In this document: positions 31,476 through 42,303 of the stretch, one piece after another
Layout: the number at the start of each line of letters is the position of its first letter
How positions within the stretch are numbered: the stretch's first letter is position 1
Assembly (NCBI GenBank): GCA_033032865.1
Contig: JAWHQI010000501.1
Location: forward strand, 682,001 to 746,000
Length of the DNA: 64,000 bases
Origin: Dactylorhiza incarnata
Taxonomy: Eukaryota; Streptophyta; Magnoliopsida; Asparagales; Orchidaceae
Reading direction: 5' to 3'
Program-made: the position numbers and the translations under genes
The notes under the pieces: generated by a model
Seen by the model: only the letters and a program-made list of their open reading frames with translations
What the model was told of the DNA's origin: nothing
Databases searched by the model: none

Positions 31476-33827
31476 GCTTCAAAACGGAGCGGCCAACCGA
31501 GGCCGATGCGGCTGCGCTCCACCTTGATAGTGCACAGATTAATATGTGGCGGTAGCGCTTGGGATTGCCTTTTAGCGTTGAAGTGAAAATTCCTCGGAAG
31601 GAGGAGCGTGCTCAGAACCCTCCGACCGGCTTCATGACTCTTTCGAAGAGTTGTTTGAAGTCTGGATTCCGCTTCCCTCTTTCGAAGGAGGCTATCGAGG
31701 TGTTCCAATTTTGTGGAGTGCCGTTTTCCCAGTTTACCCCTGCTTGGATGACGAGGATCATGGGGATGATAGTGCTCTTCCGGGAGCACGGCGCGCGATT
31801 TACCTTGGAGATTTTCAAGGACTGGTGGGAGGTTTTCACTGATCTAAGTGGTCGTATTGAGGTTTGCAGCAACAAGAGGTGGTTCCGATTCAGAGAGAAG
31901 AATTATTACCGTCACGGGAATACGCTTTGCGGGTATGTTCGGAACCGTTGGCAGTTGCCCGAGCTTTGGAGGGATCTTCCTGGCCGTTGTCGTCGACAGA
32001 CGGGTCGGGAGAATGACTTCTTGCCCATTTCTGGCTTTCCGGATCGAAAAGGGTTGGTGAAAGCCCAATATTGTATTGCCAACTGCGTGGAGGAGAGTAG
32101 GTTACTCTCAGTAGGGCTTTCTTGGGATGTCGAGCCTGCGGACGCCGTTCCTTTGGTCCGTGGCAAGAAGAGGAAGATTATTTTTAGGAACGGGTGTGCT
32201 TATTTGAGGCCCGCTTCTCTTGCACCGAAGAGTCATGATCACGAGGCCAGTCCTAGCAACCGTGGGGTGGAAGTGATTCCGGCTGATCCTAAGGTTGAGA
32301 TCCTAGCATCTCCTGTTGCCGGTCAGGTCCGACAGGAGGATTTGCCGCCGCCTCCCCCTTTGACAACGGCGAGGCGAGTCTCTTCTTCTCTTCAGACGAT
32401 GACTCCCGCAGTAAGCGCGACTGCCTTTACTCTGGTTTTTGCCTTCCCATCCTCATTAGAGTTTATACATTCTAATCGTTCACTTTCTTTACAGTCATGT
32501 GTTTTGAACAGCATTACCCACACATGGAACGATTGTTACAAGGGCCTTAAGGACGGCCTTCAGGAGGAGCTGAGCGACGCGAAGAGCGCTTTATTTGATT
32601 CCAAGAAGAAAATGGACCGTGACTCTGCCCGTATACGACAGCTGGAGTCAGACATTTCTTCAACCCGAGCGGAGGTTGAGAAGTTGCGAGAGACATTGTT
32701 TTAAATGTCCTCCGACATGTCTCCCGACATGTCATTTTTTAGGGCAAAACAATATGTTTTTCTAAAAAAAAAATATTGTCCTTTTGTAAAATATAGGCTG
32801 ATATGTCCGGTTTTTTCCGATATATCGGTCGGCATGACTTTTAAATATATAGCCCGTTATTTTATTTTATGTTATATTAGTAGACTAACATCATATGTTT
32901 AAACCGCCTATGAATAATATATTATGCACGTTTAAATCGATTAGACTTATTGTTTCGATTTTTTAACGTTTTATTCTTACAACCAATTTTGTATAATTGT
33001 TTCACAATTTTTTAATTTCATATTTAAAAAAATATGAAAATAATTAATACATTTATTACAAAAATATGAAAATATTTAAATCATCTTTATTTGCAATAAA
33101 CTTATTGAAAAATAAAATTATTATATGCTATTAAATATATTTTACAATGTAACATTTTGTATTTGTTAATAATATTTTATCTTAGATATTATTCGATTTT
33201 ATTTCGTAATATAAATGACTCTTTTTTTATTTATTTGTTATATTATTTTTCTATTTTTATAACATATAATTATAGTTAGTATACATAAAAATAAAAAAAT
33301 TATTTATAAGAAATTAAAATCCGATATTTAAAATATCCCCGACATGTCTCCGACTTCCGACATCCGACAATTAAAAACTTAATCCGATATGTCGCCGACA
33401 TCTGATATTTAAAACATTGGCGAGAGGAATGTGGCGGCGACAAAGCGCATGCTCAAGATACCCTTTGCCAGTTATCGGAGGCCCAAGGAGAGATATTCCG
33501 CCTGGAGGGAGAGTTGGGGTTTTTGAGGAGCGAAGTGGACATGTTGTCATCTGCAGACAGAGTGTTGAGGCGATCAAGGCTGCGGGGGTTGCCGAGTATA
33601 AGGACTTCTTGGCTTTCGTAGAGGAGCGGTTCCAGATCTCGGAGGGGCTTCGCGCTGAGATCATGGCCAAGGAGGTGGATCCTTTGCTAGAGGATGAGTG
33701 TGAGGTCGTCTTTCAAAGGGGCGTCCAGAAGACTCTTCGTATGATGGAGAGGAAGTTCGGGTGCGGTATTGCTGGACTTGGAGCTGGGGACCTCTCGGAG
33801 GAGGATCGTCCTGATGCAGACGAGGAT
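31476..33827 (+). pseudogene. antisense gene of the second Tat-type element
   Basis: The exon starts after the acceptor at 31475 and has one early TAG (31553). It continues LGLPFSVEVKIPRKEERAQN, LKSGFRFPLSKEAIEVFQFC, GVPFSQFTPAWMTRIMGM and KNYYRHGNTLCGYVRNRWQ. The G-x-R-x-PL ... GV ... Q-x-TP order matches antisense gene B (16995-18963) of the first Tat element, the PF04195-like domain. A short intron (32412-32493, GTAAGC...TTTACAG) precedes a coiled coil (GLQEELSDAKSALFDSKKKM). A 715-bp MITE interrupts it at 32699. A frame change follows and a last helical part (VAEYKDFLAFVEERFQ) ends at GAGGATTGA, whose stop is disrupted by the TRIM insertion. This copy is not functional. Confidence 0.7.
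32699..33413. mobile_element. 715-bp AT-rich MITE in the antisense gene
   Basis: It is flanked by ACATTG (32693-32698 and 33414-33419). Termini are TTTTAAATGTCC and, inverted, TTTAAATATCAG. Subterminal 'ccgacatgtc' motifs are repeated in both orientations at both ends. The interior is A/T-rich and non-coding. Removing it restores a continuous charged, helical reading region of the host ORF. Confidence 0.8.
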
Positions 33828-33829
33828 TG

Positions 33830-35008
33830 TGTTGGATTTTAAATAAAAGAAACTAAATAAAGACGTAAAGAAAGAAGGAAAGGGAGACAGGCACCACGAG
33901 TACTACATTTTTAGAATAGTTTACTTTTCTCATTTCCATACAGGATACAAATATTTATAGCCTAAGGCTATCACAAGAGTTAAACATTAGATATATTAAA
34001 ATATTACAAAAAAGTGGCTAGATAACATTGGGAGGGTAAATACTTTGGATTTCCTTAACCCTCAACTAAGAAGATAAGTTGTCAGTTTACTTCTTGCAGA
34101 CTTGTTTAGGGGGGATTCAGTTTGTCTTCTAACACCCCCTCTCAAACTGATCCCATATTTGAGTTGCTCCTTTCTTCTCTATTTCTTGTCAAATCTTGTT
34201 GGAGGGATTCAGTTTGTCTTCTAACAAGATTAAAGTCAGCCTCTTCCTCTTTTGAGATGCGCACCTAGAAGATGATCTTCTTGACTTTAAGGATGGTGAG
34301 ACCCAGATTTTCTTCATGCCAATACTCCCCCTTAAGCCAAAAATGACAAAAACTTATTTTCTTCCTTAGATCTAGATGGATCTTGTTGGAAGGAGGTAGG
34401 AGTATGCTGTCGGGTAGGCAAAGTGGGACAGAACTCAACGCGCCATCGGGGATATTCCGTTTTCCTTTCCGGTCCCACTCGTCATGGTCTTCCTTGACTC
34501 TGCACTCCAAACGACGCCTCCACGGCAAGACGAAACCACCCACACGCGACCTCGCTAGGTAGAACTTGAGAGATAAATCCCAAACGAGCTATCGGGGAAT
34601 CCGCATGTTATTGGCCCCTCTTTTCGACATAGCCACACCGAGATTTGATTTCTCAAGGACTTCGCCGGCGAGATCGACCAACCAACGCAACCCTCTGATA
34701 CCATGTTGGATTTTAAATAAAAGAAACTAAATAAAGACGTAAAGAAAGAAGAAAAAGGAGACAGGCACCACGAGTACTACATTTTTAGAATAGTTTACTT
34801 TTCTCATTTCCATACAGGATACAAATATTTATAGCCTAAGGCTATCACAAGAGTTAAACATTAGATATATTAAAATATTACAAAAAAGTGGCTAGATAAC
34901 ATTGGGAGGGTAAATACTTTGGATTTCCTTAACCCTCAACTAAGAAGATAAGTTGTCAGTTTACTTCTTGCAGACTTGTTTAGGGGGGATTCAGTTTGTC
35001 TTCTAACA
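33830..35008 (-). mobile_element. TRIM retrotransposon with intact structure
   Basis: LTRs 33830-34134 and 34704-35008 are each 305 bp (TGTTGGATTTT...CTTCTAACA) with about two visible mismatches. The TSD GATTG is at 33825-33829 and 35009-35013. Minus-strand PBS TGGTATCAGAGGG (34691-34703) abuts the right LTR. A minus-strand polypurine tract (TTTGAGAGGGGG) abuts the left LTR. The 569-bp interior has no retroelement protein. The near-identity of the LTRs implies a recent insertion mobilised in trans. Confidence 0.93.
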
Positions 35009-35136
35009 GATTGATCTTTGTATTTATTGTACTTACTGTTTATGTCTTGTTGTTTTCTTTTCTCGTGTTGTAGTCTTGTTTCGTTATGTACAGCGTCGTG
35101 CTGATGCCATTGTATTTTGTGACTCAATTGCTTTAA

Positions 35137-37941
35137 TAGTGGTGGGCTTTAAAACCGGGCCTGGGGGGCGACCGAGCAAAAGCCCGGGTAGGCCCGGTGG
35201 CGGGCTAAGCCCGCCCCGGGCCTGCCTGGGCTACGGGGCCCTTGCAGGGCCCCGGTTTTGGGGCAATGCCCAACCTGAAAACCGGCCCGGGCCGGGCAAA
35301 GCCCGAACCATTAAGGTGATCCAATGGCTATAGAGTCGTTGCGTCCAACGGCCCTATAGCCCTTGGTGGCATGCTGCTACCGCCTGCACCAGCAGGTGCT
35401 GCTGCAGGCGGGAGCAGCAATAAAGTGGTTGCTGCCACTTTATTAAAGTGGCAGCAGCCACTTTTTTTAATTATATTTTCACTCCCTCTCTCACTCTCTC
35501 TTACTCTCTCACTCTCTCTCATACTCTCTCACTCGATGTCGTCAAGCATGGCGTCGTCGTCATCGGTGGTGCATGAAATTGTGGAGCACAAACACACGGC
35601 TCCAGTGTGGGAGCACTTCGACAAAGTCAAAGTCGGCAACGAACACAGGGTAAACTTTGTGCGAAACTGCTCACCCTCAGTGGCAACTCGACACTCCCAC
35701 GACACATTAAGTCGTGCATTGCGAAGCAAGCTCCCGAGTCCAGTCAGGCGCAATTATCGGGATCCAGACAAATATAGACATACGATCAATGTCGGCAACG
35801 GGAGCTGCAGATGAAGAACGTCATCAGACGTGGGTTGCCGTTCAGCCACTATGATGACGCGGAGGAGACCGAGTACATACATCAAGGGCTTCAACGCAAA
35901 TATCATCAAGTAAGTCGATCCACCATTAAGCGCGACACAGTTAAATATTATTTAGAAGCGAAATAATCTTTAATAAATTATTTTGCAAAATTTGAGGGTC
36001 AAGCGAGTTTAACGGGCGACGTTTGGACAAGTAGTATAAAATTAGGATTATCATATATTTGTATCACTTGTCACTGGGCCGATCCCGTTTCCTGAGATCT
36101 AAATAAGCGCATAATATGTTTTAAAAGTTTCGAAGTCCCGCACATTGGTCAAGCGATTTATCAAATTATTTTAAAATGTTTGCGGGAATTTAAAATTAAA
36201 GATAAAATTATGAGTATTTTTTTCGATAACGTCACAAATAATATCACCGCAATTGAGTGGTTAAAACGTAATTTAAAACTTATATTAAACAGTGCATTTT
36301 TTTCATACTCGTTGTGTATGTCACGTTTTAAATTTAGTCGTACACGATAGTTTAGCTTATATGGAACCATGTATTAATAAATTTGTTTAATGTTACAATT
36401 TATTTATAGTTCTAAACAACGACAAGATTTTAAAATTTTCGTAAACGCACAAGGTGAAATTTTTTTGAAACCTTTATTTGACATGTCAATTAGATGGAAC
36501 TCCACTTACACAATGTTAAAACGAGCGATTAGTTAAAAATCACTACTTATGGAATATTATACTGCGTTAGGTATGTTCGATTTAAGTGAGTCCGATTGGG
36601 CAATTTTAGAAGGCTATATGGAATTATTAGAAGTTTTTTACACGGGAACAAATTTTTTATCGGGCGTATATTATCTTACTAGCCCGCTAGTTATTGAAAA
36701 TTTTGTTAATATAACATAAAAATTAAATTATTTTAAACAACATATCGGATGGCAAGATTTAATAGAAATAATGGAAACAAAATTTTTAAAATATTATAAA
36801 GAAATGCCAGCGATGTTTTCATGCGCCGCCGCTTTGAATCCTCTATTCGGCGTAGACGGCGTGAAAAACTTAATGGAAGAAATAAATAATAATTTGGCAG
36901 AAAACATTAGTTACTCAAATTTGGATAACATTAGTATTTTAAATTTTAACAATATTTTTACTGAATGTTACAATTATTACGATAATTTATACGGATCGCG
37001 GCCCCGAGAGGATGTGTCGCAACCAAAAACACGCGATAGTTTTAAAAATAAAATGTTAGAGCTAGCATCTAGGAAAAAAGCGCGCACAACTTCTAGTAGT
37101 TTAAATGAATTAGATTTGTATACAAAGACATAATTTCGTGATTACGGACGAAATAAAAAAAATTTGATCTTTTAAAATGGTGGAAAGGTAAAGTAAATAC
37201 CTATCCTATTATGGCCTATACGGCCCGAGATTTACTAACGATCCAAGCTAGCACGGTAGCTTCGGAGTCTGTTTTTTCTCTTAGTGGCATGGTGTTGAAC
37301 AAGCGAAGAAGTCGTCTAAGCGAAGAATCGCTCGAAATCTACATATGCTACAAAGATCACTTGGATGCAATGAGGAGGAAGCAGCATACTTCAAATTTGG
37401 AGGATAGCTCGTCCGAAATGGAAGACGAGATGGACGCAATCAACCTAAATTAGTTAATAGCTCAAAGCCTCAAAGGTGGCGAGCCGGATTTTGGGAAAGC
37501 GGACGAAATATGTAATTTTTATTTTTTTAATAATTGCATTTGCAAAGTTATTTTATACAGACAATTTTTTTACTTTGGAATTCAAATTTTCAAACACGCA
37601 TATGTATAATTTCATGTAATTCGTTTTCGTTCAATATTAATAAATTTCATTTTTTTTCTCATATTACTCGTATTAGTACGTCTTTTTTTTAATTTATATT
37701 GTATAGTTTATATTTTTTAAATAAAAAATTTAAACAAATAAATATTTAAAAATAAATTAATTAAAAAAAATTAAAAAAACAGGGTCGGGCCCGGCCATGG
37801 GGGCCTAGGCAGGCCCCCTTTTAAGGGTAAATGCCCGGCCCGACTGCAACCAAGGGCCCGGCCCGGGCTGGACTCCAAAAAGCCTGAGCCTGGAAAGCCC
37901 GGTTCAAGCCCGAGCCCGAGGGGGCTTTCTGGACAGGACTA
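35137..37941 (+). mobile_element. hAT DNA transposon, degenerate
   Basis: 8-bp TSD TGCTTTAA / TGCTTTAT (35129-35136 and 37942-37949). Ends are TAGTGGTGGGC and, inverted, TAGTCCTGTCC. GC-rich subterminal arms (35150-35310 and 37785-37925) carry many 'gcccgg' motifs in both orientations, typical of hAT transposase-binding regions. It contains a broken transposase gene and lies 128 bp past the TRIM, in the interior of the second Tat-type element. Confidence 0.9.
35536..37453 (+). pseudogene. hAT transposase
   Basis: The ATG at 35536 (MSSSMASSSSV) is followed by a BED-finger-like start (APVWEHFDKVKV) whose Cys/His pattern is eroded. Then come FSHYDDAEETEYIHQGLQRK, FEGQASLTGDVWTSSI and LSYICITCHW (catalytic RNase H-like part), KIMSIFFDNVTNNI, and near the end AMFSCAAALNPLFGVDGV. 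The hAT dimerisation region is YTARDLLTIQASTVASESVF with LNKRRSRLSEESLE, stop at 37453. Multiple stops (for example near 35964, 36095 and 36349) and frameshifts inactivate it. The intact C-terminus shows that the copy decayed by point changes, not by truncation. Confidence 0.9.
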
Positions 37942-38008
37942 TGCTTTATGTAGCATTTACTCTTATGTGTATCTGATAATATATTGTTTTGGTTATTTTC
38001 TATGAGGT

Positions 38009-38545
38009 GGTGGGGGGACTGGCCCCAAAGTTGACGGTGAGGAACGTAAGTCTTCAAACCTTTGGTGACCGCGAGAGGGACAGACCCTTACGGTTAGGGG
38101 GAACTGACCCCAGAGTTGACGGTGAAGAGTGTTGGTCTTCAAACCGTTGGTGATCGCGAGAGGGACAAGCCCTTACGGTTAGGGGGGAACTGGTCCCAGA
38201 GTTGATGATGAAGAGCGTTGGTCTTCAAACCGTTGGTGACCGCGAGCGGGACAGACCCTTACGGTTATGGGGAACTGGCCCCAAAGTTGACGGTGAAGAG
38301 AGTTGGTCTTCAAACCGTTGGAGACCGCGAGAGGGACAAGCCCTTACGGTTAGGGGGGAACTGGCCCCAGAGTTGACGATGAAGAGCGTAGGTCTTCAAA
38401 CCGTTGGTGACCGCGAGAGGGACAGGCCCTTACGGTTAGGGGGGAACTGGCCCCAGAGTAGACGGTGAAGAACGTAGGTCTTCAAACCGTTGGTGACTGC
38501 GATAGGGACATACCCTTACGGTTAGGTGGGAACTGGCCCCAGAGT
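38009..38545. repeat. about six tandem repeats of ~86 bp
   Basis: Units contain 'ggggaactggccccagagtt', 'gacggtgaagagcgt', 'cttcaaaccgttggtgaccg' and 'cccttacggttagg'. Six full copies and a partial one. They lie in the second Tat-type element between the gag remnant and the antisense gene, the same relative position as the 96-bp array of the first element. Confidence 0.95.
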
Positions 38546-38789
38546 GTTCCTGCGGTGATAGGGTTAAGAGCAAACAAAACAAGACACATTGAATTGAAGC
38601 AAACAATAGTACATGTGCAAGTATAAACTTGCGACTTTTGAATTAACGATTGTTCTTTAATACAAAGTGAAAGCGTAGATAATGTAGGGCTCTTCTGCCC
38701 GGCTCTTGGTCTTCCCGTGCAGCGTTTGGATGAGTTCTTCCGATTCTTCAGCATGATATGCAGCGGTGATTTAGGCACTGGTCATTCTG
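38546..38789. other. interior of second Tat-type element, nothing recognised
   Basis: A short minus-strand frame (38778-38482) runs into the repeat array, and its sequence suggests no domain. Confidence 0.4.
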
Positions 38790-40258
38790 GCGACTGGTCT
38801 TCAGTTGCCTTTTCCTGAGCTGCTTGCTTCTGAGTCGTTCTGCGAAAGGTCTTCAGGTGCCCCAACTGGATGAGGCGCTCGATTTCGTCCTTCAAGCACA
38901 GACATTGCTTTGTATGATGTCCTAGGCCCCGGTGAAAGTCACAAAACTGGGGCTGATTCCCCGTGTTGCGAGGGAGCGGTCCCGGCCACTTGACAATCTT
39001 GATGTTGTAGATTATAGACAGGATATGCTCGCGGGAGGCGTTTAACGGAGTGTAAATCCGGGTTTTTCGGTTCGTCAGCCCACGAGGACAGACCGACTAG
39101 TTCTGGTTAGGCCGACCGACCTCTGTGATTGGTCGTTGTCCCTTCCTTTTCCGACACATGGTTTCAAGTTGTCGTGGATTGGTTGATGCCGAGAGATTAG
39201 TTTTTGTTGTCGGCGGTGGGACCACGTGGCTCTTCTCTGAGCAAAGCTTCTTGGGATTCAAGCTTTGCAGGGGCCCATGGCTAATCCAAGGAACCTCGGT
39301 CGTTGCGTCGCTGAGATGATGAACGGAGTTTTGGAGGATTTTTTATTTGCTCGCCATGCGGCCCGCCGTGGAGGTGTCATGGTGCAGCGTGTCGAGCAGG
39401 ATGCTCCCAAAAATCGCGTCATATGGCGAATCAGCTTCTGCGATGACGAACTGGACTTCGTATTGGACGGGTTCTGGAAGTGTCCCTACGTTTATGGGAA
39501 GGATGATGTCTCATATGGTGGGCATTACTGTTCCGTCCGGAAGTTCCGCATGGCTAGCTCTAAGCTTGAGTTTCCTGCCAATGAGCTTGAGTCGTATCAC
39601 AGTTGCCACGAACAAGATGTTGAATGATATGTGGCGGCTTATCAACGCCCTTCTCAATTCAAATGTTGGGTTCCCAATGCTTGCGTGTAAGGAAAAATCC
39701 AAACCTCCGCGGAGATTCTTTTGATACGATCTTATGGTGAGTCTGTCCTCCTCGGGCTCCTTCTTTGTCTGAGTTGCTTTTCTGATATTCCGTGCCCGGA
39801 CTTCATGTCATCCGGTAAACAACTGGGATAGCTCGGTGAAGTTGTGAATGATTCCTTCTGGCAGGGACCAATACCAGTTGAGAGCGTTGCCACGAAGTGT
39901 TGCTGGGAAGATCTTGCAAGTAATCTGTTCTGGAAGCCTGAACGCTTCCATCGCGGTCAGGAAGTAGTTGACATGCTCATATGGGTTTTCTGCTCCGTGA
40001 AACTTCCTGTACTTCGGGGGCTTGAGCCAAGATGGAATTGAATATGCCAAGATCTGCTCTGACAAGGGGGGTTGACTTGACCGAAGTATGTCGTCATCAG
40101 GAACTTGCTCCGTCGTCAGAGGGACTTGCTTGTCGGCAATGTCGAGTCGTTGAGGTAGGATAGGAGCAACGACAGACGCTCCCCCTTATGAATTTGTGGG
40201 AAGAGAGGAACTGCCCGCGTCCGAAATTGTCAGGTGAATATCCATCATTGCTGGTCTC
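38790..40258 (-). pseudogene. gag and protease remnants in scrambled order
   Basis: All on the minus strand. 40246-39808 is gag N-terminal and core (PLSEQILAYSIPSWLKPPKY, YEHVNYFLTAMEAF, ATLRGNALNWYWSLPEGII) with two in-frame stops. 39500-39390 is a protease segment (VGTLPEPVQYEVQFVIAEAD then SPYDAIFG). 39060-38830 is the gag C-terminal part with a CDFHRGLGHHTKQC knuckle (about 38940-38900) and LKDEIERLIQLGHLKTF. Normally the knuckle precedes protease, and here it follows, so a rearrangement has taken place. RT, RNase H and integrase are absent. Confidence 0.8.
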
Positions 40259-40299
40259 TCGGGGAGATTGTTTTCAGAGCTAGTCGGGAACGAAAGTTC

Positions 40300-40317
40300 C
40301 CACAGACGGCGCCAAAC
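40300..40317 (-). other. primer-binding site of the second Tat-type element
   Basis: The minus strand reads TTTGGCGCCGTCTGTGGG directly beside the LTR tip at 40318. The TGGCGCCGTCTGTGGGAA type is common in plant gypsy elements. Confidence 0.8.
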
Positions 40318-40961
40318 TGTTGCGGGTCGCTCGAGGCTCTGGTAGTGATGAATAACAAATTATGCATATTTTTAGTATCTTTTCTAGCCTAATTTTGGGT
40401 AATTTTGTACATATTGCTTTTTAATCATTGAAATAATCACTTCTTCTTTTTTCTTTTGTAAAAATAAGTAATTATACATATAAAAGAATAAAATTTTGAA
40501 ATATTATTGTATAATAAATTTATTATAAATATAATAAATATATATAATATATAAGTAGAAATATATATGTAAATAATAAGTATAATAAATAATCATATAT
40601 TTATATGTAAATATAAATGAAAAATAGTAATAATAATATAAATAATATAAAAATAATAAGATAAATAGGATGAAAAAAAAAATATATATATAATATAGTA
40701 GTATTGTATATTAATAACATAATAATAATAATGAATAATAAATATATTATAAATATAATAAAATACATATATGTAAAATATATGTATATGTATAAATATA
40801 TATGTATAGTATATAAAATGTAAATAATAATAGTAATATATATATATATAAATTAAATATAAACATATAAATAACTATGTAAATTAAATGAAAATAAAAT
40901 AAAAAAATAAAAATATCTGTGTAATTATAATAAATATAATTATTGATCTTTGTATGTTGAA

Positions 40962-41033
40962 GGAGCCGCTTGGCTCATTGGTTCTGTCTTGGCTTGCCGC
41001 GCTGCTGACCCGGGTTCGAAACCTAGCGCTGTC
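40962..41033 (+). other. tRNA-like module 1 (A-box and B-box) in the Athila LTR
   Basis: ggagccgcttggctcattgg (A-box-like, 40970-40981) and GGTTCGAAACC (perfect B-box, 41013-41023) stand at tRNA-like spacing. A complete cloverleaf is not evident. It could be a captured tRNA-derived sequence or SINE head. Confidence 0.6.
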
Positions 41034-41140
41034 TATTTATTAGGAATTAATTCTGTCTGGGCGATTCCACATTTTTTTTTGTCTTTTATAAATTATGATG
41101 CTAACATAATTTATTTTATATACCCCTTTACTTTGTAGAT

Positions 41141-41220
41141 GGAGCCACTTGGCTCATTGGTTCTGGACTTGGTTGACCACGCAGCCGCCCTGGGTTCGAA
41201 TCCAGGCCAACGCACCTTTT
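41141..41220 (+). other. tRNA-like module 2 with T-run terminator in the Athila LTR
   Basis: ggagccacttggctcattgg (41141-41160) and GGTTCGAATCC (41193-41203) with a pairing T-arm (cctgg...ccagg), followed by a TTTTT run at 41217-41221 that could act as a pol III terminator. It is similar to module 1, about 178 bp upstream, so the module was duplicated. Confidence 0.6.
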
Positions 41221-41466
41221 TGCTGGATTAAATCCAGCCCGCGGCCCTGCCCGCTGCCCGCGCCCGCTGCCGCCCTGCATGCGCCCGTGCCAGCTGCCGC
41301 CCGCTGCCCGCGCCCGTGCCCCGCTGCCCGCGCCAACCTCCAGCTCAGCCCGCCAGCTAGCCCCTTCCAGCCCTCTAACCGCACCCCAGAAGCTTCCTGC
41401 CAGCTGCTTCCATCCAGCTTGCAGCACACTTTTTTTAGCTATTTGCCCCCCCTCTCTCTCTTTTGC

Positions 41467-41475
41467 CTATAAATA
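41467..41475 (+). promoter_or_regulatory. TATA box of the Athila LTR
   Basis: CTATAAATA in 'tttgcctataaataagagg'. The same box is at 52615-52623 in the right LTR. The direction agrees with gag-pol. Confidence 0.65.
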
Positions 41476-42099
41476 AGAGGGCTCTTCCTCATTTTTAAAG
41501 GTTCATCATTTTAGAACCTAGACTAGTGTTTGTGAGTTTGTTTTGAGTGTTCTTGTGAGCTTTTGTAAGTGTTCTTGTGAGTTTTATATGTGTTTTTGTG
41601 GGTGTTTCTAAGCCCTTGTTTGAGCTCTTTCTCCTCCTATTTAAGCTTTTTTGTAAAAGTTGTAATCTCTTTTTTTATATATATATGAATATATGTTCTT
41701 TGTTCTTATTGTGGTAACTTAGTTTTTGTTTTCTCTTTCTTTTATTTTTCTTTTTCCTTTTTTTTCTTCTTTATGTAAGTGTGTGTGTGTGTGTAGGAGA
41801 TTAAATTGTTTTTTATTTTGGTTTGTTGTTTTTATTTTCTTTTTCTTTTTTAGTAAGTGTGTGTGAGTGTATGAGAGTAAATTGTTTTTATTTTAGTTTC
41901 ATTTTGTTATTAGTGTGTGTGAGTGTAGGAGAATAGATTTTATTTTCTTTTAACTTAGTTTCATTTATGTTGTGTGTGTGAGTGTATGAGTTAATTTTTA
42001 TTTTCTTTAACTTAGATTTCAATTAAAGTAAGTGTGCGTGTGTGTAGGTGGATAAATTTAGCGCCCTTTTTGTAATTCAATAGCTTAGCTTTCATTTCC

Positions 42100-42303
42100 G
42101 TCACGCATTTATTTCCCGCCTATCCATTTGGATAGGACTCGTCACGCATTTATTTCCCGCCTATCCATTTGGATAGGACTCGTCACGCATTTATTTCCCG
42201 CCTATCCATTTGGATAGGACTCGTCACGCATTTATTTCCCGTCTATCCATTTGGATAGGACTCGCTCACGCATTTATTTCCCCTCTACCTATTTGGGTAG
42301 GGA
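42100..42303. repeat. 41-bp tandem repeats in the Athila LTR
   Basis: The unit 'tcacgcatttatttcccgcc' followed by 'tatccatttggataggactcg' occurs at 42101, 42142, 42183 and 42224 with a diverged fifth at 42267. The same array is at 53389-53593 in the right LTR. Confidence 0.95.

Noticed and set aside
39125..39724. Plus-strand ORFs (64-125 codons) in the second Tat-type element
   Set aside because: They are the opposite strand of the recognisable protease and gag segments.
41141..41220. Functional nuclear tRNA gene
   Set aside because: A-box, B-box and T-arm are visible, but acceptor and anticodon arms do not form a convincing cloverleaf, and the module is repeated in both LTRs.
42100..42303. 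CRISPR-like array
   Set aside because: Direct 41-bp repeats have no spacers and lie in a plant retrotransposon LTR.
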